DNA from: Malania oleifera
Taxonomy: Eukaryota; Streptophyta; Magnoliopsida; Santalales; Ximeniaceae
Direction of reading: 5' to 3'
Length of the DNA: 64,000 bases
Assembly (NCBI RefSeq): GCF_029873635.1
Contig: NC_080418.1
Coordinates: forward strand, 9,133,062-9,197,061
This document shows positions 1 through 17,713 of the stretch, piece by piece. Under the pieces are notes generated by a model, which was not told where the DNA came from, did not search any database, and saw nothing but the letters and a program-made list of their open reading frames with translations. Made by a program: the position numbers and the translations under genes. Every line of letters starts with the position of its first letter. Position 1 is the first letter of the stretch.

Positions 1-801
1 GGTAGCAAAAGGAGAGCTAACCACATTAGCTTTGTCCATATTGAACCTCTGAAGCACTTTCTCAATGTACTCCTCCTGTGACAAATATAACTTCTTGGCA
101 CTCTTGTCACGACTGATTCTAATGCCAAGAATTTTCTTTACTGGCCCCAAATCCTTCATAGAAAATGACTTACTCAATTGCTTCTTCAACTGGTCAATCC
201 TTGAAGCATTCCTGCCAACAATCAGCATGTCATCCACATAAAGCAGTAAGAAAATACAATCATCAGAGAATTTCTGAACAAATACACAATGATCTAAAGT
301 TGTCTTCTTGTAGCCTTGCTCCCCCATAATAGACTCAAACTTCTTAATACCACTGTCTCGGTTCTTGTTTCAAACCATATAGGCTTTTCTTCAGTTTGCA
401 CACATAATCCTCTTTCCCTTTCACTCTGAAGGAAGGCAGTTTTCACATCCATCTGCTCAACCCAAGTCAAGACTAGCTACTAAGCCGAGTACTGTACGGA
501 TCAATGACATCTTTAAAATTGGAGAGAAGATCTCATCAAAGTCAATGCATTTTCTCTGACCGAACCCTTTTACAACCAATCTAACTTTGTACTGTGGTCG
601 TGAAGAGAACTCATTTGGCTTCTTGTAAATCCACTTGTTCTCCAAAGCTCTTTTTCCTTTAGGTAGTTTCACTAACTCAAAGGTGTGGTTATCATGCAAT
701 GACTGCATCTCATCTTGTATGGCCTCAACCCACTCTGTCTTGTGTTCATCTTCCATGGCTTCTGCAAAACACTGGGGCTCTCCCTCGTCAGTTAATAACA
801 C
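1..801 (-). pseudogene. copia reverse transcriptase, broken and cut by the window edge
   Basis: The N-terminal RT block is open at 457-801 (AMEDEHKTEWVEAIQDEM, then ALENKWIYKKPNE, DFDEIFSPI). Below 457 the minus strand continues in other frames with the YVDDMLIVG catalytic motif (about 215-245) and further downstream blocks, up to position 1. At least one frameshift lies near 450-480. RNase H and the 3' LTR are beyond the window. Confidence 0.85.
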
Positions 802-963
802 ATACTATTCTGCTGAATACCGAGTGGAAGGATGTCAGTCTCTGACTGACCTCTTGGATAGAATCTTTAGTGGAATCTCTAGCACTGTCAACTGCTAATC
901 AGGTTCAACATCTCCCTAAACCTGTAAGGGAACATCCACATCACCTCTACCCTGGTGGTCATC

Positions 964-1739
964 CTAAGCATCATTTTCAACTTGAGATGGAAAATTCTTC
1001 AAAGGAACTAGATCCACATCAGTTGAACTGTCACCCTGCTGACACATAGATTTCTCTACCTTCTCAATATCTTGAATCGTCTGATCTTCTACAAACACGA
1101 CATCTCTGCTTCTCACAATTTTCTTCTCAACTGGATCATAAAACTTGTATCCAAACTCATCTTGACCGTAGCCAAGGAATATACACTGTCGCATTTTTTC
1201 ATCAAGTTTGGACCTTTCATCTTTTGGAATATGCATAAATATTTTGCTCCCAAAAACACGCAGATGATTATAGGAAACATCCTTACTTGTCCAAACTCGA
1301 CCTGGCACATCAAACTGTAAAGGAACACAAGGTGTAAGATTCAACACATAAACAATAGTGCTCAATGCCTCCCCCCAAAAGCATTTTGGCAACCGGGCTT
1401 GTGAAAGCAAACTTCTCACTCTATCAACCAGTGTTCCGTTCGTCCTTTTTGCTATACGATTCAACAGAGGAGTTTTCGGAGGAGTCTTTTGATGCCGAAT
1501 ACCCTTCTGTTTGCAATACTCATTAAATTGACCAAATACTCTCCACCGTTATCAGTCTGGATGCACCTCAGTTTCTTCCCAGTCTGTCTCTCAATTAGGG
1601 CTTGAAATTGCTTGAACTCAGCCAACACTTGGTCTTTTGACTTCAAGGTATATATCCACAACTTCCTTGAATGATCATCTATGAAGATCACAAAGTATCT
1701 AAAGCCACCAAATGTTCTCGTCTTCATAGGGCCACACAT
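964..1739 (-). pseudogene. copia integrase, two overlapping frames
   Basis: The piece at 1461-1739 carries the integrase core (FVIFIDDHSR, then QTDNGGEY with the second catalytic Asp). The piece at 964-1464 carries the rest of the core and the C-terminal part (FGSKIFMHIPKDERSKLDEK, IFLGYGQDEFGYKFYDP), which is typical of plant copia elements. A frame change near 1461-1464 separates them. Integrase inserts the cDNA into the host chromosome. The break makes this copy inactive. Confidence 0.85.
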
Positions 1740-2055
1740 CTGAATGTACCAAATCCAATATCTCTGACATTCTCAAATGAAGGGAATTCTTGAAGGAAAC
1801 TCTACTCTGCTTCCTTGACAAACAACAAGTACACCTTTTCAAAAGTGTACTTTTCAGTCCACATAGTAGACTTTTCTTCCCTAGTAGAGCTAATCATTTC
1901 TCACTTATGTGAGACAGTCTCTTGTGCCACAACTCTATTGTACCATTATCCTCCATCGCATTAACAATGTCGTTGGAGATCTTTGCTTGCAGAACGTACA
2001 ATGCAGAGTGCTTCATGTCTCGAGCCACAACCATAGCACCCGTAGTGAGCTTCCA

Positions 2056-3137
2056 CTAGCCATCACTGAAAGTATTGCAGTACTCTTCGTCATCAAGTTT
2101 ACCTGCAGAAATCAAATTCAAACGAATGTCAGGAATATATTTGACATCTCTAAGAACTAAACTCGTGTCATTATTTGTCTTCAGATACACATCCCCAATT
2201 CCAACGACTTTAACCAAACCATCATTGCCCATCTTTACAGTTCCAGAGTCACCGGATCTATAAGATGTAAAGAGATCCTTTCGAGATGTAGCAAGAATGG
2301 AGACACCACTATCAATCACCCAATTGGTCTCATGGTATGCAACATTTATCATCTCATCATCGTAAACAATGAGGAAGTCTGCAGGAGTGGTGGTAGCAGC
2401 TCTATCTTCACCATCTTTGTCATCTCCATTCTTCGTTCCCTTCCCTTTCTCATTCTTGTTTTCTTTCTTCAATTGCGTGCAATATTTCTTGATGTGTCCC
2501 TTTTTCCCGCAATGATGACACTCAACATTTGCAAACTTGTTGGACTTGCTTCTGTTGCTATCTCTGTTCTTCGGACCTCTGCTCTTACTTCTCCCCCTCT
2601 TTTCTGTAACCAAGACTTCTGACTGTGAAGAGGATCCCTATGTTTTTCTTCTCATCTCTTTATTTAGCAAACAGCTCTTGGCCAAATCCATTGTGATTAC
2701 ACCTTCTGGAGCGGAGTTAGACAATGAAGTTCTGAGCATCTCCCACGAGTTCGGTAATGAACCAAGCAACCATAACCCTTGTATCTCATCATCAAACTTA
2801 ATATTCATTCCAGCCAACTAATTAATAATTCCTTGGAATGTATTCAGGTGATCAAATAAAGGAGTCTTGTCCTGGTACCTCAAAGCCATCATTTGTTTAA
2901 TTAGAAATAACTTATTATTTCCAGTCTTTCTAACATATAACTGTTCAAGCTTACTCCATAGAAAATGTGCATTTGTCTTTCCACTAATATAGTTCAAAAC
3001 ATTATCATCTACCCACTGCTTGATATACCCACACATCTGTCGATGTAACAAAGTTCATTCCACATCAAATTTTTTTCTAGTTTTTCAGCACTAAACACCA
3101 GTAGGTAATAATCTTTCACATAAAGAAGATCCTCCAT
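2056..3137 (-). pseudogene. copia gag and start of protease, frameshifted
   Basis: An ATG at 3137 opens with MEDLLYVKDYY-like sequence. Open pieces at 2818-3051 (gag, with FLWSKLEQLYV) and 2056-2613 follow in different frames. The second piece has a basic stretch, a CX2CX4HX4C zinc knuckle, and then the protease start WVIDSG, where the usual fourth residue (A or C) is V. Gag would package the RNA; protease would cleave the polyprotein. The reading frame is broken, so the product is not expected. Confidence 0.8.
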
Positions 3138-3238
3138 TTTTCCTTTCTATATGTGATAAATTGAACCATTGAGATTAATCGTTCTACTAGTATTTGCTTC
3201 CATAACTCAAACTGTCAACCTGACAATCTGTCAACTTG

Positions 3239-3250
3239 GCTTTGATACCA
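3239..3250 (-). other. Primer-binding site, initiator tRNA-Met type
   Basis: On the minus strand the sequence is TGGTATCAAAGC, complementary to the 3' end of initiator tRNA-Met with one departure from the usual TGGTATCAGAGC. It lies 3 bp inside the LTR. Confidence 0.85.
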
Positions 3251-3253
3251 CTT

Positions 3254-3918
3254 TGTTGGGAGAGATAACAACAAACAATTACAGTGGAATAATTTTTCTC
3301 CCTATATGCAACAAATATAGTGTATCTCTACTTTTATACGTACTAAAAATAATAGGAAAAAATAATCAATCACACAAAGCCACAAGAACACAAGCAATTT
3401 TTTATGTGGAAAACTTCCCCAGTGTGAGGAAGAAAAACCATGAGACGTACTCTAGTTGAAACCTCCACAATCAACCAAATAATGAGTACAGCAAGTCTTC
3501 TCTAATCGCAATTAGAGGTTACAAATATATCTCATCAAGATATCAACAATCTTGGCAAATACAAAGAGAATTGGAGAGAATATACCAAAATCGCAGTTAC
3601 TGTTCACAGGCAAAAATCCCAACTCCCGAACTCAAAATCCGATCTCCACCATTCAGATTGTAACTCCTTGAGTCGTGAACATCTCCTCCAAATTTCAGCT
3701 CGATCGGACCACAACGAAGCGGGATCGGAGTCTTGATGAAATCTGGACAACATGAGAAAAATCACATTTTTCTCTCTTTCTTTTGAGAAGTGACGGCTCC
3801 TCCCTTCTCCCTTCTCTTTTTTTAACTTCCTTTACGTTATCACACTAAAGGGCTAGGCTTTAGGCTTTTAATAAAGCCCACTTGGGCTTTTCTCCACATG
3901 GAAGGAAATAACCCAACA
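3254..3918 (-). repeat. 5' LTR of the copia element (665 bp)
   Basis: The LTR has perfect short inverted ends, TGTTGGG at 3254 and CCCAACA ending at 3918, and abuts a primer-binding site. The 5 bp next to the outer edge (3919-3923, GTTTC) would be one copy of the target duplication; the partner is left of the window. No second LTR is visible for comparison. Confidence 0.88.
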
Positions 3919-4597
3919 GTTTCAATAGAACATCATAATTAACATATCATGCTCATAATGCTTCCAGAGGCAATATAGAATGATTAATTGACAACACATT
4001 TCTTTATGTGTGCAAAGAGATTATGATCAAACAAATCTTTTTACTGGATTTCTACACAATAAAATCATGTCCCAGCTTTTCAATTTGTTTTGATTCATGA
4101 ATTGACAACATGATCAAGGTTTAATGGTCTAGTCTTCTTTCACACAACCTGTCAAATTAAAAAAATGGAAACATTAAAAAAAAATTGCCATTGAGTGAAT
4201 AATAGATGCACATGAAATCATGAACTGAAAAATTATCTCAAAGTCATGATGGAAACATGCATACTAAAAACAATGCTAAAGATGATAACCCTTTGAGCCC
4301 ATTCCTGAACCCCAACCCACAAGCTGCATACTGCATCCATGACCCCCCTAAGGAAGAGAGATGCCAACAGGCTGTGAGAACAATTTCACAAGGAGGTATT
4401 TGCGTGCATGTTTCCTGTTTTAATAGACAAAAGGCTTGGCATTTCACTCATTGTTGTGGTTGTGGGTTGTCAGACTAAAATAAAACATGACAAATGACCT
4501 TTTATTGGAAAATGCAATAACGATAATGATGTTGTGAACACCAACCTAGAAAAAAAGTAGCAAACAGTAATCAAATTTAGCTTCAACAATCACTAAC

Positions 4598-9608
<5,011 letters not shown>

Positions 9609-9970
9609 TGCCTGCAGATTCAACGTCCTCTCTTCCCCTCCTCTCTCTCAGAGCCTTCTCTCTGCTCTGCAACTAGAAGAAGGCTCGGAGGGCTTCCATT
9701 AGAGCGGCATTGTTTGTTTGTCGAGAGAGAAAGAGTGAGAAGAAAGAAAAAGAAAAAGAAAAAGCGCTTTTTGGATCCAAGGTTTCTCTCTCTCTCTCTT
9801 CCCCCTCTCTCTCTGTCATCTCTCCCTGCAATTTCTGTTTTCCAGCTTTCTATTACTTTTCTCTCTCTCACGCACCACCTCATCATTCCCTCGTTTCTGC
9901 TTTGGGTTTTTCTTTCAGAGCCCACGCCAAACCCACCCTCCTCCCTCGCTCGTGCTGCACACCGTCAAAT
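9609..9970 (-). promoter_or_regulatory. Probable BSK 5' leader and proximal promoter
   Basis: Directly upstream of the BSK start codon the minus strand is rich in GA tracts (complement of the CT tracts near 9784-9814) and in T-rich TTTTTC repeats (complement of 9740-9765). I see no clear TATA box. Assignment as leader/promoter rests on position only. The reading frames across this stretch are low-complexity artefacts. Confidence 0.4.
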
Positions 9971-10059
9971 TGTACCGGAAACGGGTACGTGCCACGCTCG
10001 TGGCGGGTCTCATTCAAATAATCACATTCGGGTGGGTCAAAGCCAAGAAGGAAAATGAA

Positions 10060-10379
10060 ATGAAATTACGTGAATGAGATGTGATAATATAGGAGTGATA
10101 AAGTGCATTCCCTCTAAGTCTTCAACCATATTAATTAATTATTTAATTTCTAAAAGTTAATAACTATATTTAATTTGGCGCATATAAAATTTTTTATCAC
10201 TATTTATTTTTTTATATATAAAAGTGCTAACAATAAATTAGTCATGTTTGATTTAGATAGTCTTTCATTGTAAGTTATTTAATTTATTTTTTATTTTATT
10301 CAAAGAATCTTGTAGTTTGATACAAATAATAAGTACTTTTTCATTTAAAAATATTTTTTTATTAATAATAGTGGCAAAC
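10060..10379. other. AT-rich spacer, nothing recognised
   Basis: No open frame with coding character and no repeat termini were seen between the BSK promoter region and the tandem duplication. Confidence 0.5.
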
Positions 10380-11345
10380 ATGTAACACTGATAATTAAGC
10401 TCATAAATACTTAACGCACGGGCGGATAAGTGAGTCATATTACTATCAAATTCACACGGTCAAAATGCATCATCACATTCGTTTATTCAACAAAGCATTT
10501 AATGCACGAGTAGATGAGTTTCATCACTGTCAAATTTATTTATCTCTTGATTAGGCAAGTGCTAGTTGGTGAAAACATATTCTATCATTATTCTATTTTT
10601 CATTTAGACAACTTAAATATTTTGAACAACAATCATGCATGAGGTAATTATTAATTGCAAATTAATTTCTGTATGAATTTTATGTATTTATGACAAACAG
10701 AGAGGACCAATCATAATTGAATCATTACATCATTCGCATCAACAAAATCTTGGAATATTTTGGTTTTGGATCATAATTGAATTGAATAAAATGAATAACC
10801 CTTAAATTACAACGTACTTCTTGTTGGAGAGATAAAAGATTGTCACATAGAGCTATAAATATTTGAATAAGGGCTATTATTCGGATGATGAGAAGTCATA
10901 ATGATTCGGCCAGATTAATGAATAAAATTTTAATTTTAGGCATCATTAGCATTTACTTTTTCTTAATTTTTAACTATATTAGAAAAAATTCTCATTTTTA
11001 GCATTACTTGGCATAAAGAGAAAACATAATGGAAAATAAATTTCCAATCTATTTTCTTTTCCTTCCTTTTCTACATGAAAATCTTTGCTCCAAATGGGCA
11101 CTTAGGGTGAACGTTACGAAGGGGGTGCATGCATGTGGAGGAGTTTTAAAATGTGGGAAATAGACTTCTCCTATGAGACTTTTTGGGGTAATTTGCTATG
11201 ACCTATTGACTTTAAATTAAGTTTTTTCGCTCATAAAAATGTGCCTCGATCTTATGTATTAATTTTAGAATGGCCAACTTTGAAGTCAAATATGTCCTAA
11301 CAAAAGATTATCATGAAAAAAATTGTCATCACAATCTTACATCAA
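10380..11345 (+). repeat. Tandem duplication, copy 1 (unoccupied copy)
   Basis: This stretch shares an ordered series of segments with 11405-13005 and its continuation at 25351-25526. Shared markers include CAAGTGCTAGTTGGTGAAAA (10557 and 11656), GATGAGAAGTCATAAT-like sequence followed by GATTCGGCC (about 10885 and 12100), CATGTGGAGGA plus TTTTAAAATG (about 11133 and 12820), and the TTGACTTTAAATTAA region (about 11203; split at 13001/25351). No gene is visible in it. Confidence 0.75.
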
Positions 11346-11404
11346 GTATTGATAAAGTATTATTTGTTAGTACTAGTAGTCAATTACGATAAATAATTAA
11401 GTGA

Positions 11405-13005
11405 TTGAACATATAACGCCGATCATTAAGCACGTGAATACATAACGCATGGATGGGTAAATGAGTTCTCTCACTGTCAAATTTACATTGTCAAAATAAC
11501 GCTGATCATTAAGTAACGCACGGATGGGTAAATGACTTCCATCACTGTCAAATTTACATTGTCAAAATACATCATTACATTCATTTATTCAATAGAGCAT
11601 GTAATGTGTGAGTGGGTGGCTCCATCACTGTCAACTTCAGTTCTTTCTTGAATAGGCAAGTGCTAGTTGGTGAAAACATATTCTATAATTATTTCATTTT
11701 TCATTCAGACAAGTCTAATATTCTGAGCAACGATTATGCATGAGGTAACATCATTCACAACAAAATAAAATCATTGATATATTTTGATTTTTGACCATAA
11801 TTGAATTTGAATAAAATGAATAATCCCTCAAGTACAATGAATTGTATACGAAACTTTTCCCTCCAGATGCCCATGTACCTGTATTTTAAATGTTAAACGT
11901 GTGGCAAATTGATTTTATATTTATTAACATCAAATATATAAGGTAACTTATTTCCAAATTGTTTAGAATTTAGGAAACGAACACACACAGACATATATAT
12001 CAAGGGAAAATTTTCTTATATAATTCCTCTTAACATACGACAGAGAGAAAAGGTTGCCACAAAGGGTTGCAAATGTATGTACAATGACTATTATTGGAAT
12101 GATGAGAAGTGAAAAATGATTCGGCCTTCCTGTCACCCTCCCCTAAAAAGAAAATTACTTTATCCTACTACTTTTGTATGTGTGCATGCGGCTACGCATA
12201 GGACAATCTAGTAAAAGATTCAATTATTTGTAGACATTAACTAAATGCATATACTTAATATCAATTATCAATACAAATTAAAGCAACTATTTACATAATT
12301 GCATATCACACAATAAAATTAATCCTTGATGCCATTAGATTCATGTACTTTTCTTATGATGTTTTTTTAAAAAAAAAAAATTTAAGTGTATAGTTTTTGA
12401 AGGGCTTAATTATAGGAAGGAGAAGAAATCCTTTTTGTTTTCCTCATCTATCATGTTTGCTACCTTTTTTTTTTTTTTTATCATTCAAAATTTCAATTAG
12501 GAAAATCCTTCGCTCCCCTTCAAATTAAATGATACCAAACTAGAAGAGGACGTACCCAATCTCATAGCTTATTGCTGATAAGATATAAGTTTTATCATGA
12601 CTTTAAAAAGGAGAGCCTGATTTTACAGTGAATATTTTCTACAATTCTCATATAGGACCGAAAGATCAACCATTTCTTTTAAGGCATGATCCTTTAAAAA
12701 GAAATTCTCAATATAAAAGTTTAATATTTCATATATCATCACAGATTTAAATTTAAGATGAATATATATACACACTCATATATTGAAAGTTTTAGGGTAA
12801 ATGTTAAGAACGGTGCAGCCATGTGGAGGAATTTTAAAATGGGAAATAGATTTCTCCTAGGAGTGTTGATGAGTCCCGTGAATCTTTTGCAAGGATCCAA
12901 TAATTGGTTTGGTTACATGCTAATGTGTCTTTATGGGATAGTTTCATTGAACTCTACATATTTTGGTGGCAAGGTAAGGTATTATTTGCTATAATTTGTT
13001 GACTT
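11405..13005 (+). repeat. Tandem duplication, copy 2 (left part; continues at 25351-25526 and 48083 onward)
   Basis: This copy has diverged from copy 1 and includes an internal partial repetition near 11415-11570 (GATGGGTAAATGA and ACTGTCAAATTTACATTGTC occur twice) and extra AT-rich sequence at about 12130-12790. At 13005 it is interrupted by the 12.3 kb nest, resumes at 25351 and is interrupted again at 25526 by the Tekay element. No gene seen. Confidence 0.7.
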
Positions 13006-13769
13006 TGTCGCGACATGGCCCCGACGGACTGAGTGCACCACGAGACTAATGAGGAGCTATAAATATTGAAAATTAAAATGGAGGCGATACTAACCTATTA
13101 TTTACTTAGGTGCTGTTAGAATACCTAATTACTACTCATTTGACTAGTTTCTAAATTAATCTTAGGTCAAGAAACCAGTAGTTTTGGTCTATTTTTATCA
13201 GAGTTATGATCAGGAATTCAGTTATGAGAGGAGTAGGTATCAGCACTCTCTACGCACCCATTCAACAAACGGTGCCTAATTAATTATGAATTATCCCTAA
13301 ATTGAATTTGAATAGTCTTTAATTAACTCCTTAAAAGAAATTAAACAAATCAATAAATAAAAACTTAAAAGGAGAATTGAAATTAAGTTGTGATTTAGGA
13401 ATGTCTAATAAGACCTCCAAATGAGAGGATCTTGTTAGATAAACCTCTCTTAGAACTAATACAGGTGATGTCTGGAATACCCATTTGCCCTTTTTAAGGG
13501 AAAATTATTAAATTTGGAAAAAAAAAAAAAAAGTCTTAAAAATATCCCAAGAATTTTTCAAAAATTTTGTAAATTTTTTGGGATTTTTAAAAACATTTTT
13601 CTCATTTATTTCAGCACAAAACAACCTAAAAATATTTTTTTTCCTTATTTTTTTTGGCTTTCAAAATATATTTCTTGATTTTTCTCTTATTTTTCCTAAA
13701 AGTTTCCCATTTTTTATATAAAATCCAATTACAATTGAATTTACAAAAAAAAAAAAGTTAAAAAAAGCC

Positions 13770-16280
13770 GGGATGATATCTATGGAATAGCTAGCTTTCA
13801 CCGAGATGAAATGGGTTGTCTTCGTCAATCTGTCAACTACTATCCAAATCGCATTCTATCAGTGAAGTGCTGATGGCAATCCTGTGAAAAAATCCATAGA
13901 AATGTGCTCCCACATCCATTTAGGAATGAGAAGTGGTTGCAACGGTCCCACTGGCCTCAGATGGTCGGCCTTCACTTGCTGACATATCAGGCATTACTCT
14001 ACGAAACGGACAATATCTCCTTTCATGTTAGACCACTAGAAAGATTCCCGCATATCCCTGTACATCTTCGTACTCCCTGGATGCACTGTGTAGAGCAAAC
14101 GATGTGCCTCCTCTAGAATGACCCGCTTAATATCAGCGTTATTCGATACGCAGACCCTGGTATGGAATCTCAATGCCCTATCATCTGAGATGTTGAAATC
14201 AACCCATTCTACACTCCCTCTCCAACCTCTACCAGTTTGACATCTCTCGTCTAAGCTGTTCTAATCCTCTCCCTTAAGGTCGACTGAATAACTAAATTGG
14301 CAATGAACACCCGTGGATCCTTGTCCACCAATTCCACTCCCAACCTCTCCAGATCCATCATGATCTGATGTTGTATAACAACTACTGAAACTAATGCACC
14401 CACTAACTTCCGACTCAAAGCATCAACTATCACATTAGCTTTTCCTAGATGGGAACTAATGATTCAGTCGTAGTCCTTTATTAGTTTCAATCATCTCCTC
14501 TGCCTCATGTTCAACTCCTTCTGGGTGAAAAAGTACTTACAACTTTTATAATTGATAAAAATCTCGCACCTTTCACCGTACAAATAGTGCCTCCAAATTT
14601 TCAATGCATACACTACCGCTGCTAATTTCATATCGTGTGTCAGGTAGTTCTTCTAGTACTCCTTGAGTTGACGAGAAGCATAAACAATTACCTTTCCCTA
14701 TTGCATTAGAACACACTCGAGACCATTTTTAGAGGTGTCACTGTAGATAACAAATCCACCATCCCCTGATGGAATGGTCGGAACTAGAGCAGTAAACAGT
14801 CGTTGCTTCAGTTCTTGAAAACTCTGCTCGCACTCATCAGTCCATTCAAACTTTACGTTCTTCCTCGTGAGTCGCGTCAATGGACCTGATAGTCTAGAGA
14901 ACCTTGCTACGAAGTCGGTAGTATCCTGCAAGACCCATAAAACTCCTGACATCCCGAACATTCTTCGGTTTCATCCAGTGCATTACCGCTTCTACCTTAC
15001 TCAGGTCTACTAATACCCCTTCCTTGGACACTATATGCCCCAAAAATGCCATATGCTCTAACTAGAACTCACATTTCTTAAATTTTGCAAACAACTTCTT
15101 CTCCCTGAGCACCCGAAGTTCCAACCTCAAATGAATTGCATGCTCCTCAAGACTTCTCGAATAAACCAGGATATCGTCAATGAAAACGACCACGAATTGA
15201 TCTAAATACTCGTGGAACACCCTGTTCATCAAGTCCATAAATGCTGGAGGAGCATTGGTCAATCCGAAAGGCATAACCATAAATTTAGTGACTATACCTA
15301 GTCTAGAATGCAATCTTCGGTACATCCTCCGATTTCACTTTCAGCTGATGATACCTAGATTGCAGATCGATCTTAAAGAAGACCTGTGTGCCCTGTAACT
15401 AGTCAAATAGATCATCAATTTTGGGTAACGAGTATTTATTCTTCACTATCACCTTGTTAATCTCTCTATAGTCAATGCACATCCTCATCGACCCATCCTT
15501 CTTCTTCACAAACATCATCAGTGCTCCCCAGGGTGAAACACTCGGTCGGATGTAATTCTTATCTAGTAGTTCCTGTAGCTACTCCTTCAATTGCCTCAGT
15601 TTTGTTGGAGCCATACAATATGGACCTTTAGAAATCGGTATCGTGCCTAGAGTCAAATCTATAGCAAACTCCACCTCACGATTAGGAGGCAATCCCGGAA
15701 AGTCCTCTAGAAACAGATCTGGGAACTCACTTACTATGGGAATTTCCTCCAGTTTAAGTCCTTCTCTCGGCGTTTCTTTCACAAACACCAAGTATCCCTC
15801 ACATCCCTCAAGAAGTAGCCTTCTAGCTTGAATAGCTGAAAGGATACGTGGTGCAGAACGCACACATGACCCTACAAATTTGAACTCTTGATCCCTGAGA
15901 GGCCCGAATACTACCTCTCTTCTGTGGCAATCGATTTTGGCATTACTAGCTACTAGCCAGTCCATCCCTATAATGATATCGAAGTTGTGCATATCAAACA
16001 CAATTAAATTGTCTGGTAGTACTCTCTCCTAAATCTCTACTGGAAAATCCCGAATCACCCTACTACATAAGACTACTGACCCTGATTGTGTAGCCACCGC
16101 TAACTCATCATCTAATAGTTGTGAATCCAACCCACATAGTTTGACGAATTCCCAAGAAATAAAGGAATTCGTTGCTCCTGAATCAAATAGTACAATAGCT
16201 ATATTTGAAAGTATATAAATATTACCTATCACCACATCTCTGAAGTTCTCTGCGTCACTAGGAGTTAAGGAATACACCCT
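13770..16280 (-). pseudogene. gypsy pol (protease, RT, RNase H, partial integrase) of the truncated element
   Basis: Protease motif VLFDSGATNSFIS at about 16150-16200, then FDIIIGMDWL at about 15970. RT blocks include [12 protein letters not shown] and the catalytic FIDDILVYS (15062-15325). RNase H follows with FEWTDECEQSFQELK and YSDTSKNGLECVL (14698-14961) and the VDALSRK linker (near 14415-14433). Integrase core similarity (WIVVDRLTKTTHFI-like) ends near 13770. At least six frame breaks or stops separate the open pieces. Confidence 0.85.
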
Positions 16281-16369
16281 CGCATGGGTTGTACCCCATT
16301 GATATCCACCACGTGGTGCTTGAGCACTTCCCGATATGGTTGCTGTGAGGGTGCATTACTCCCCAGCGT

Positions 16370-17310
16370 GCCGTACTCACGCGCCATATGCCATGGTCTG
16401 CCACACCGATAGCAAACACCTGAACCCATCATGCACTTCCCTGCATGTTGCTTGCCACAAGTAGGACAAGTAGAGGAAGATGAGGTACCCTAAGATGTAC
16501 CCCCACCAGTCTCTCACCGCTGGCCTCCGCCACCGCCATATTTCTTCTAAGTGCCCTGCCTCGCACCTAAATAAGAACTGGAAGGTGCTGGCCTCTTCTT
16601 CGGAATCTAAACCTCTGAATCGCCCTGCAGGCTCTCCTCCGCCATGGTGACCTTATCCACCAGCGTAGCAAAATCCTAAATCTATAGTACCGTCGTCTAC
16701 TTCCGAATCTCCTTCTTCAGACCCCTCTCAAACTTCCAAGCTTTCCTTACCTCATCCGGCACCATAAATGGAGTAAAGCGGATAACTCCATGAATCTGGC
16801 AGCGTATTGCTGAACTGTCAGCTGCTCTTGAGTTAGAATCATGAACTCCTCCATTTTTGCGATCCTAATGGAGGTCGGAAAGTACCACTCAAAGAACATC
16901 TCTCTGAAATGACCCCATGTCATTGCCACCTGTACTGGCCTCTGCTCCTCCAACATCCTTACCGATTCCCACCCCCTCTTGACTTCTCTAGTCAACTTAA
17001 AAGCCGCGTAGAGCACTTTCTGCTCATCTGTGCAACGTAGAACAGCCAAGATCTTCTCAATTTACCGAATCCAATTCTCTGCACGGATCGGGTCTGTACT
17101 CCCTGCGAAGGCAGGAGGCTTCATTCTAGTGAACTGATCAATAGAACCTCCCAGCTCAGCCGTGGGACTGTCCTACCCTCTAAAATTTTGCATGACCTCT
17201 GCCACAAACTACTAGGCAAAGTCACGAAGTACCACCATAGTATCATTGCTAGCCTCATGGCTAGCCCCCTCACTACTACTGCCACCAGCATTCCCAATAT
17301 TATCCCTAGA
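16370..17310 (-). pseudogene. gypsy gag of the truncated element
   Basis: The piece at 16747-17049 matches plant gypsy gag ([50 protein letters not shown]). A zinc-knuckle-like CYRCGRPWHMAREY follows at about 16390-16430, with the last Cys replaced by Tyr. An N-terminal Met lies near 17315. Stops interrupt the region. Confidence 0.75.
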
Positions 17311-17713
17311 CTCCATCCTGAAGAGATAATTGAGAAAATTGTTTAAAATCTTGGTACCTTACATATCTGCTACAACTACAATACTATAAGACTTGACATA
17401 ATAAACCAACGTCCCTAATGACCACATACTCTGCCAACCTAATACCCTCATTCTAACTCAAGTTCCGCCCCTCCACTCGGAAACAAAATCGTCAATGGAT
17501 TGCCATGATTTTTTGAATCCGCCAACTAATCCAAAAAAATACAGAAGTCCACCAATGGATGTCCGCCTCCAGGCTTACGAAGAAAAACTTGAAAGTCTTA
17601 CCATACCCATTCCTATCCTTTTCCTACTCTAACACCTATACTCTAGTAAAATCTCTTAACCTCGTCTAATCAAGTTTACAAGACCTAACAACATGGTTTG
17701 CTCTTATACCAAC

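Larger units (their letters stand above)
1..3918 (-). mobile_element. Ty1/copia retrotransposon (Tork/Tnt1-like), 5' part, cut by window edge
   Basis: Read on the minus strand from 3918 downward the order is LTR, primer-binding site, gag with zinc knuckle, protease, integrase, then reverse transcriptase running off the window at position 1. Integrase before reverse transcriptase is the Ty1/copia order. The gag with a basic RGRSKS-type stretch and a CHHCGKKGHIKKYC knuckle resembles the Tork/Tnt1 lineage (family knowledge). The frame is broken several times, so the copy is not autonomous. The element lies in the same orientation as the BSK gene and apparently within its intron 8. The 3' LTR and the left target duplication lie outside the window. 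Confidence 0.9.
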
